Shown here: positions 58,216 to 64,000 of the stretch, piece after piece
How positions within the stretch are numbered: position 1 is the first letter of the stretch
Layout: the number at the start of each line of letters is the position of its first letter
Assembly: GCF_900188345.1 (NCBI RefSeq)
Contig: NZ_FZOD01000032.1
Location: 1 to 64,000 of the forward strand
Direction: 5' to 3'
Length of the DNA stretch: 64,000 nt
Source: Streptosporangium subroseum
Lineage (GTDB): Bacteria > Actinomycetota > Actinomycetes > Streptosporangiales > Streptosporangiaceae
Position numbers and translations under genes: made by a program
Notes under the pieces: model-generated
What the model saw: the letters and a program-made list of their open reading frames with translations, nothing else
What the model was told of the DNA's origin: nothing
Database searches by the model: none

Positions 58216-59330
58216 TTTTCGAGCTCCGCCTCAACCTTGGCGAGCACCCGCTCACGGAGTTCGGGAAGCTCGATCTTCTCCAGGAGCTGCGCGAAGAAGC
58301 CCCGGATGACCAGGCGGCGCGCGTCCTCGAACGGGATGCCGCGGGCCTGGAGGTAGAAGATGTGCTCGTCGTCCAGGCGTCCGGAGGCGCTGGCGTGACC
58401 GGCCCCGGCGACCTCACCGGTGAGGATCTCCAGGTTCGGCACCGAGTCGGCGCGGGCGCCGTCGGTGAGCAGCAGGTTGCGGTTCAGCTCGTAGGTGTCG
58501 GTGCCCTCGGCCTCGACCCTGATGATGACGTCGCCGATCCACACCGCGTGGGCGTCCTGACCCTGCAAAGCGCCCTTGTAGGCGACGTTGCTCTTGCAGT
58601 TCGGCTGGGAGTGGTCCACCAGCAGGCGGTGCTCCAGGTGCTGGCCGGCGTCCACGAAGTAGAGGCCGATCAGCTCGGCGTCGCCGCCGGGTCCCGCGTA
58701 GGAGACCGACGGTGAGAGCCGTACCAGGTCGCCGCCGAGGGTGACCACGAAGCTGCGGAAGGTCGCGTCCTTGGCGAGCTGGGCGTGGTGATGGGAGACG
58801 TGCACGGTGTCGTCGGCCCAGTCCTGCAGGCTGACGACCTTGAGCGTGGCGCCCTCGCCCACGACGAACTCGACGTTGTCGGCGTAGACCGCGCTGCCCT
58901 GGTGGTCCAGGACGACCACGGCCTCGGCCATCGGCTCAAGCTTGACGACCGTGTGGCCGTAGGCGTGGCCCTCACCGGATCCGGTGAAGGTGATCACGGT
59001 CGGCTTGGAGGCGACGACCTCGCGCGCCACCGTGAGCACGGTGGCCTTCTCGAAGGCGGCGTAGGCCTGGGCGCTGACCCGGTCGGCGGGCACGTAGGCC
59101 TTGCCGAGCCGCTGGTCGTCGCGGCCCACGGTCTCCACCGTGACCTCGGGGGCGGCGTCCACGTGGACGGCCACGCTCCCGGAGGTCGCGGCACCGCTGT
59201 GCAGACCCTTGAGGCGGGAGAGCGGGGTGAACCGCCACTCCTCTTCGCGGCCGGTCGGGACCGCGAAGTCCTCCACGTTGTACGAGGCCTTCTCGTGGAG
59301 TGTCGACAGAGGTTTGGTTTCGAGGCCCAT
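58212..59330 (-). CDS. sufD: SufD scaffold subunit
   Basis: 372 residues, right-handed beta-helix scaffold: GREEEWRFTPLSRLKGL near the start, and the family ending CKSNVAYKGALQGQDAHAVW, SVPNLEILTGEVAGAGHASA and DARRLVIRGFFAQ. Forms SufBC2D with SufB and SufC. Start ATG shares one base with the sufB stop (TGATG). Confidence 0.95.
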   Translation of the reverse strand: MGLETKPLSTLHEKASYNVEDFAVPTGREEEWRFTPLSRLKGLHSGAATSGSVAVHVDAAPEVTVETVGRDDQRLGKAYVPADRVSAQAYAAFEKATVLTVAREVVASKPTVITFTGSGEGHAYGHTVVKLEPMAEAVVVLDHQGSAVYADNVEFVVGEGATLKVVSLQDWADDTVHVSHHHAQLAKDATFRSFVVTLGGDLVRLSPSVSYAGPGGDAELIGLYFVDAGQHLEHRLLVDHSQPNCKSNVAYKGALQGQDAHAVWIGDVIIRVEAEGTDTYELNRNLLLTDGARADSVPNLEILTGEVAGAGHASASGRLDDEHIFYLQARGIPFEDARRLVIRGFFAQLLEKIELPELRERVLAKVEAELEK

Positions 59331-60742
59331 CAGCCGACGGCCCCTTCCATCTGCAGCTCGATCAGGCGGTTCAGCTCGAGGGCGTACTCCATCGGGAGCT
59401 CACGCGCGATCGGCTCGACGAAGCCGCGCACGATCATCGCCATCGCCTCGTCCTCGCCCAGACCGCGGCTCATCAGGTAGAAGAGCTGGTCGTCGGAGAC
59501 CTTGGAGACCGTGGCCTCGTGTCCCATGGAGACGTCGTCCTCACGCACGTCCACGTAGGGATAGGTGTCGGAGCGGCTGATCTGGTCGACCAGCAGCGCG
59601 TCGCACTTGACGGTGCTGGCGCTGCCGTACGCGCCCTCCTCGATCTGGACCAGACCGCGGTAGGAGGTGCGGCCGCCGCCACGGGCGACGGACTTGGAGA
59701 TGACGCTGGAGCTGGTGTGCGGCGCGAGGTGCACCATCTTGGAGCCGGCGTCCTGGTGCTGGCCCTCGCCCGCGAAGGCGACGCTCAGCGTCTCACCCTT
59801 GGCGTACTCGCCCATGAGGTAGACGGCCGGGTACTTCATGGTGACCTTGGAGCCGATGTTGCCGTCGACCCACTCCATGGTCGCGTGCTCGTAGGCCACG
59901 GCGCGCTTGGTGACCAGGTTGTAGACGTTGTTCGACCAGTTCTGGATGGTCGTGTAACGGCAGCGGGCGCCCTTCTTCACGATGATCTCCACGACCGCGC
60001 TGTGCAGCGAGTCGGAGGAGTAGATCGGCGCCGTACAGCCCTCGACGTAGTGGACGTAGGAGTTCTCGTCCACGATGATCAGGGTCCGCTCGAACTGGCC
60101 CATGTTCTCGGTGTTGATCCGGAAGTAGGCCTGGAGCGGAATCTCCACGTTGACGTTCGGCGGCACGTAGATGAAGCTGCCACCGCTCCACGTGGCCGTG
60201 TTCAGGGCGGCGAACTTGTTGTCGCCGACCGGGATCACGGTGCCGAAGTATTCCTTGAAGAGCTCTTCGTGCTCCTTGAGCGCGGTGTCGGTGTCGACGA
60301 AGATGACACCCTTGTCCTCAAGGTCCTTCTGGATCTGGTGGTAGACGACCTCGGACTCGTACTGGGCGGCGACGCCGGCGACCAGGCGCTGCTTCTCCGC
60401 CTCCGGGATGCCAAGCTTGTCATAGGTGTTCTTGATGTCATCGGGCAGCTCTTCCCAGGAAGCGGCCTGCTTCTCGGTGGAGCGCACAAAGTATTTGATG
60501 TTGTCGAAGTCAATGCCGCTGAGGTCGGAACCCCAGTTGGGCATGGGCTTCTTGCCGAACAGGCGCAGGCCCTTCAGACGGAGCTCCAGCATCCACTCCG
60601 GCTCGTTCTTGAGAGCGGAGATGTTGCGGACGACCTCCTCGGACAGGCCACGACGTGCTGTGGAACCAGCGAGGTCCGAGTCGGCCCAGCCGAACTTATA
60701 ATTCCCGAGGCCTTCCAGCTCCGGGCGGTCGGTGACAGTCAC
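59330..60742 (-). CDS. sufB: SufB scaffold subunit
   Basis: 470 residues: [40 protein letters not shown] (in parts), [40 protein letters not shown] and the family end [18 protein letters not shown]. Main platform for cluster formation. GTG start overlaps the sufR stop by 4 bases (GTGA), linking its synthesis to the regulator. Confidence 0.96.
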   Translation of the reverse strand: MTVTDRPELEGLGNYKFGWADSDLAGSTARRGLSEEVVRNISALKNEPEWMLELRLKGLRLFGKKPMPNWGSDLSGIDFDNIKYFVRSTEKQAASWEELPDDIKNTYDKLGIPEAEKQRLVAGVAAQYESEVVYHQIQKDLEDKGVIFVDTDTALKEHEELFKEYFGTVIPVGDNKFAALNTATWSGGSFIYVPPNVNVEIPLQAYFRINTENMGQFERTLIIVDENSYVHYVEGCTAPIYSSDSLHSAVVEIIVKKGARCRYTTIQNWSNNVYNLVTKRAVAYEHATMEWVDGNIGSKVTMKYPAVYLMGEYAKGETLSVAFAGEGQHQDAGSKMVHLAPHTSSSVISKSVARGGGRTSYRGLVQIEEGAYGSASTVKCDALLVDQISRSDTYPYVDVREDDVSMGHEATVSKVSDDQLFYLMSRGLGEDEAMAMIVRGFVEPIARELPMEYALELNRLIELQMEGAVG

Positions 60743-61530
60743 CTTCCGGTCTCCTTACTCAATGTGTCGATCGTTTCGTGGATTGCTGACGACTGCCCCG
60801 GCCCCGATGCCTGCGAGCTCGTCCTACGCTCTTTCGCACCCGGCTCGGTCGTTCTGTGGGGGCTGACGTGAGTGGTGCATACGCCGTCGCCGTGGGCGAT
60901 GGTCGCGAGCCGCTGCACGGGAGTGCCGAGGATCTGCGCGAACGCCTCCGTCTCGGCCTCACAGAGCTGCGGGAACTCCGCGGCCACGTGCGCCACCGGG
61001 CAGTGGTGCTGGCACAGCTGCTCGCCACCGAGGCTTGCCTTGCTCGCCGAGGCGGCGTAGCCCTCGGCCGACAGTGCCTCGGCCAGGACGCGAACCCGCT
61101 GGTCGACGGGGACCTCGCTCATCTCCGGCCGCAGGCGCTCGACGAGAGCCGACACCTGTGACCGCGCGAACTCGGCCACGGCCTCCTCGCCCACACGCTC
61201 GGCGAGGAAACGCAGCGCGCTTCCCGCGAGCCCATCGTAGGCGTGCTCGAAGGCGCTCCGCCCGGCATCGGTGATGACGAACATCTTCGCCGGACGTCCG
61301 CGTCCGCGCTGGCCGCGGGGCCTCGCCGTACGGACCTCGGTCAGGCCGTCGACGAGCAACGCGTCCAGATGGCGGCGGACGGCGGCGGGGGTCAGACCGA
61401 GCCGTTCGCCGAGGGAGGCGGCGGTGATGGGTCCGTGCTCCAGGATGAGCCGGGCGACACGCGCACGCGTGCTCCGCTCGGCGGACACGCCGGAGAGCCG
61501 CACGACGGCGGTCTCCTCGGTGCCCGGCAT
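60739..61530 (-). CDS. sufR: SufR-like [Fe-S] transcriptional regulator
   Basis: 263 residues from ATG 61530 (a GTG seven codons upstream, after CACACT, is the alternative). Winged HTH ([30 protein letters not shown] in parts) followed by a C-terminal Cys cluster ([18 protein letters not shown]) and a later Cys, the ligand pattern of SufR, which senses iron-sulfur status and represses suf. It heads the operon. An iron box lies 90 bp upstream. Confidence 0.92.
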   Translation of the reverse strand: MPGTEETAVVRLSGVSAERSTRARVARLILEHGPITAASLGERLGLTPAAVRRHLDALLVDGLTEVRTARPRGQRGRGRPAKMFVITDAGRSAFEHAYDGLAGSALRFLAERVGEEAVAEFARSQVSALVERLRPEMSEVPVDQRVRVLAEALSAEGYAASASKASLGGEQLCQHHCPVAHVAAEFPQLCEAETEAFAQILGTPVQRLATIAHGDGVCTTHVSPHRTTEPGAKERRTSSQASGPGQSSAIHETIDTLSKETGR

Positions 61531-61619
61531 CTCGGTCACGTATTTCACAACATCAGTGTGCCTTAATTGCTTCCCGGGTGACAACCGGTATCGGACCCCC
61601 CGGGAATGCGGTTTGTCAC

Positions 61620-61638
61620 GCAGGTAAGCCTTACCTAA
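61620..61638 (-). promoter_or_regulatory. Iron box upstream of sufR
   Basis: The palindrome AGGTAAGCCTTACCT (61622-61636), within GCAGGTAAGCCTTACCTAA, closely matches the IdeR/DmdR iron box. It overlaps the stop codon of the efflux gene and lies 90 bp upstream of sufR. It is the only such site here and is placed to repress the suf operon in iron-replete cells. Confidence 0.8.
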
Positions 61639-62867
61639 CCTGCGGAAACGCTCTTCGGCGACCACCGCAGACCGACGAAGGCGACGACGGCCGCGAGGGT
61701 GAACCCGGCCAGGACCAGAGCCATCGGCAGCACCGAACCGCCGCCGCCGATCCCCACCAGCGGGGCCGCGACCGCACCGATCGCGAACTGCAGCACGCCG
61801 GTCAGCGCCGAGGCGCTCCCGGCGATCTGCTGGGGCTGTCCGGCCAGCGCGAGCGCGCCGCTGCCCGGCAGGACGAAGCCCGCGCCGCACATCATCACGA
61901 ACAGCGCGGCGATCAGCACCCACAGGGGCAGGTCGAACAGGGCCGTGGCGAGCAGTGCCACGGCTCCGATCGCGTTGAGGAACAGCCCGATGAGGATCAG
62001 CCGCTCGGGGGTCATCCTGCGACCGGCGAGACGGCCGCCGATCTGCGCGGTGATGGTCAGGCCGAAGGAGTTCAGCGCGAACACCAGGGAGAAGGTCTGC
62101 GGCGAGGCGCCGTACACCTCCTGGAGCACGAACGGCGAGCCGGAGATGTAGGCGAACAGGCCGCCGAAGCCCAGGCCGCCGGCCAGCGCGCTGGCCATGA
62201 AGGAGCGGTGCCGGAGCAGGTGGCCGAAGGTGACGAGGGTGTGCTTGAGCCCGCCGCCCTCGCGCCGGTCGGACGGGAGCGTCTCCCGGACCCAGAACAT
62301 CGCGGCGGCCAGCAGGAGGAGTCCCGCGACGCTGAGCGAGACGAAGACGCCGCGCCAGGAGGTGTGGTTGAGCAGCTGCGCGCCCGCGATCGGGGCCAGG
62401 ATCGGCGCGAGGCCGCTGACGAGCATGAGGGTGGCGAAGATGCGGGCGATGGCCGCGCCCTCGTAGAGGTCACGGACGACCGCGCGGACGATCACCAGCG
62501 CGGCGCCGCCCGCGATGCCCTGGAGCAGGCGGAACCCGACCAGCCCGTACACCGAGGGCGAGAACGCGCACAGCAGGGAGGCGACGGCGTAGGCCGCGAT
62601 GCCGAGCAGCAGTGGCGTCCGCCGGCCGCGCACGTCGCTGAGCGGGCCCGCGATGACCTGTCCCACGGCGACGCCGATGAGACACGCGGTCAGGGTGAGC
62701 TGCACCTCCGCCTGTCCGGTGGCCATCTCCCCGGCGATGGCGGGCAGCGCGGGCAGGTACATGTCGATCGAGAGGGGACCGATCGCCGACAGCGCGCCCA
62801 GGATGAGCAGCAGTCCCCTGCGCCGTGTGATCGGCGCGACCTCCGGCGCGATGACGGCCGCAGTCAT
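61635..62867 (-). CDS. Bcr/CflA-family MFS drug efflux transporter
   Basis: 410 residues, twelve helices: GPLSIDMYLPALPAIAGEM at helix 1, GPLSDVRGRRTPLLLGI (MFS motif A) and RLLQGIAGGAALVIVRAVVRD (motif C-like, Bcr/CflA specific). Exports small drugs such as bicyclomycin or chloramphenicol-like compounds with protons. ATG 62867 follows AAGGGGA; the 13 extra upstream codons are not conserved. Confidence 0.92.
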   Translation of the reverse strand: MTAAVIAPEVAPITRRRGLLLILGALSAIGPLSIDMYLPALPAIAGEMATGQAEVQLTLTACLIGVAVGQVIAGPLSDVRGRRTPLLLGIAAYAVASLLCAFSPSVYGLVGFRLLQGIAGGAALVIVRAVVRDLYEGAAIARIFATLMLVSGLAPILAPIAGAQLLNHTSWRGVFVSLSVAGLLLLAAAMFWVRETLPSDRREGGGLKHTLVTFGHLLRHRSFMASALAGGLGFGGLFAYISGSPFVLQEVYGASPQTFSLVFALNSFGLTITAQIGGRLAGRRMTPERLILIGLFLNAIGAVALLATALFDLPLWVLIAALFVMMCGAGFVLPGSGALALAGQPQQIAGSASALTGVLQFAIGAVAAPLVGIGGGGSVLPMALVLAGFTLAAVVAFVGLRWSPKSVSAG

Positions 62868-63237
62868 ACCCGATCCCCTTTTCCTCGCAGGCCACGATGG
62901 GCCCACGAGGGCCAGAGGGTCTAAACCACAACCGGGTCATCCGAATTCCTTAGTAACGGAAATTTCGGTAAAAATACCTATATGTGACGCTCGAGCGGGT
63001 GGAGGAGCGGGAGCGGCGACGCCCGCCACCCGGGTGTCCGGGCACCGGACCGGCGGGACGGCGGGCGGCCCGGCGCGGCCGCGCTCCCAGGTCGGAGGCC
63101 CCGGAGGGCCGAAGGTTTCCGCGGGATCCGGCCGGAGTCCTCCGCCGCCGGAAACCGGGCAGGCGCCGGACTCCGGCCGGATCCCGACCGGTGGTCCGGG
63201 CGCGTGACCGGCACGGGCAGTCCCTAAACTCGTGGTC
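62868..63237. other. Intergenic region with promoter-like and structured segments
   Basis: 370 bp without a supported gene. The left part (about 62930-62985) is AT-rich with the palindromic CGGAAATTTCGG (62957-62968), CCGAATTCC and CTATATG, likely promoter and operator for the efflux pump. The right part is very GC-rich and carries a long inverted repeat (63122-63186). TAAACT at 63225-63230 is the -10 candidate of the ABC ATPase gene. Confidence 0.6.
63122..63186. repeat. 19-bp perfect inverted repeat
   Basis: CGGGATCCGGCCGGAGTCC (63122-63140) is the exact reverse complement of GGACTCCGGCCGGATCCCG (63168-63186). The 27-base loop can itself fold (CGCC...GGCG and CCGG-AAA-CCGG), so the whole element forms a very stable cruciform or hairpin. 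It lies 50 bases before the ABC ATPase start and has no T-run. Confidence 0.85.
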
Positions 63238-64000
63238 ATGGAGTCCCCAGCCGTCGAGATCATCGATCTGGTCAAGAGATACGGCCGAACGACCGCGATC
63301 GACGGCCTCACCTTCAGTGCCGCCCGCGGCGCGGTCACCGCGATCCTCGGCCCCAACGGCGCGGGCAAGACCACGACCGTCGAGATCTGCGAGGGGTTCC
63401 GGCGAGCCGACGGCGGCACCGTGAACGTGCTCGGGCTCGACCCCTCCAGGGCGGAGCTGCGGGCGAAGGTCGGGGTGATGCTCCAGGCGGGCGGCGTGCC
63501 TCCGGCGATGCGCTGCGGAGAGTGGCTGCGCCTGATGAGCCGTTTCCACGCCAGCCCCCTGGACCCGGCTGCGCTGCTGGATCGCCTGGGACTGACGGAG
63601 CACGCCCGCACGCCGTACCGGAGGATGTCCGGCGGCCAGCAGCAGCGGGTGTCGCTGGCCGCGGCCGTCATCGGCCGCCCCGAGCTGGTCTTCCTCGACG
63701 AGCCCACCGCGGGCCTGGACCCGCAGGCCAGGCACGCCTGCTGGGAACTGGTGAGCGACCTGCGCACCGCCGGGGTCTCGGTGGTGCTCACCACCCACCA
63801 CATGGACGAGGCGGAGAAGCTCTCCGACCAGATCGTGATCATCGATCACGGCAGGGTCGTGGCCGAGGGCACGCCCACCTCGCTGACCGGCGCCGAGCGG
63901 CAACTGCGCTTCCGCGCCCGGCCCGGGCTCTCCCTGGACGAGCTGCTCGCCGCGCTGCCGGGCGGCAGCGCGGCCAAGGAGTCGCCGTCGGGGCACTACA
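63238..64000 (+). CDS. ABC transporter ATPase (3' end outside window)
   Basis: 254 residues visible: Walker A ILGPNGAGKTTTVEICEGF, signature MSGGQQQRVSLAAAV, Walker B LVFLDEPTAGLD, switch His in LTTHHMDEAE. It matches daunorubicin-resistance-type exporters; in Streptomyces a comparable ATPase/permease pair lies next to sufR and the haem A synthase gene, so a permease should follow. TAAACT stands seven bases before the ATG with no ribosome site, suggesting a leaderless message. Confidence 0.93.
   Translation, partial: MESPAVEIIDLVKRYGRTTAIDGLTFSAARGAVTAILGPNGAGKTTTVEICEGFRRADGGTVNVLGLDPSRAELRAKVGVMLQAGGVPPAMRCGEWLRLMSRFHASPLDPAALLDRLGLTEHARTPYRRMSGGQQQRVSLAAAVIGRPELVFLDEPTAGLDPQARHACWELVSDLRTAGVSVVLTTHHMDEAEKLSDQIVIIDHGRVVAEGTPTSLTGAERQLRFRARPGLSLDELLAALPGGSAAKESPSGHY

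Overview
The window is 64 kb of very GC-rich DNA with dense genes, strong third-position G/C bias, many 1- and 4-base start/stop overlaps (ATGA, GTGA, TGATG), frequent GTG and some TTG starts, and several apparently leaderless promoters. The gene content (Suf operon with SufR, IdeR-type iron boxes, a CebR-type operator, an SrsABC phenolic-lipid set, acVLRF1, long-form HisG, an actinobacterial mini-HTH protein) points to a filamentous actinomycete. Placement near Streptosporangiaceae is an inference from gene style only. No rRNA, tRNA, CRISPR array, intact insertion sequence, prophage or origin was seen. || Layout. 1-6.3 kb: N-terminal part of a secreted GH10 xylanase with short palindromes in its promoter region, a WYL regulator, an SDR, a DGPF protein followed by what looks like a dead ECF sigma-factor fragment, a lower-GC orphan membrane/coiled-coil gene, a VOC protein, a possible dead LuxR fragment and an aldo/keto reductase. 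6.3-10 kb: a phenolic-lipid locus (type III PKS, ICMT-like methyltransferase, FAD hydroxylase = SrsABC-like) divergent from a UbiA prenyltransferase. 10-16.2 kb: a tightly coupled five-gene operon (two SDRs, ureohydrolase, NodB/PuuE-like hydrolase, APC permease) divergent from a PucR regulator; it looks like a nitrogen-compound catabolic module of unknown substrate. 16.2-28.3 kb: a secreted protein, acyl-CoA ligase, POT peptide transporter, TRIC-family protein, a YczR/YczE pair, GH15, a DUF1444-like protein, LD-carboxypeptidase and a sulfotransferase with an unusual Cys cluster. 28.5-40 kb: ABC exporter, enoyl-CoA hydratase, mini-HTH, ABC-F, acVLRF1, degenerate EAL-CBS protein, an iron-regulated siderophore-interacting protein, and a four-gene DesKR-ABC operon. 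40-41.4 kb: hisG-hisE. 41.4-50.7 kb: a beta-mannoside uptake and hydrolysis operon (family-5 binding lipoprotein, two permeases, two ATPases, GH2 beta-mannosidase) divergent from a LacI regulator, with two different palindromic operators. 50.8-54.6 kb: ArsR regulator, a small ORF running into a 56-bp tandem repeat array, a methyltransferase and a DEAD-box helicase with an internal 117-bp tandem duplication. 54.9-61.5 kb: sufR-B-D-Rieske-C-S-U-T. 61.6-64 kb: Bcr/CflA efflux pump, a strong 19-bp inverted repeat, and an ABC ATPase cut by the window end. || Themes. Plant-polymer use (xylanase, beta-mannosidase, CebR-type box), iron/Fe-S homeostasis (two iron boxes, Suf, SIP) and nitrogen-compound catabolism (PucR operon) are the main coherent programmes. 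The most attractive candidates for undescribed biology are the PucR-linked five-gene operon, the small ORF plus tandem repeat at 51.4-51.8 kb, the SrsABC-UbiA pairing, the degenerate EAL-CBS protein, and local codon-usage patches inside otherwise conserved proteins.
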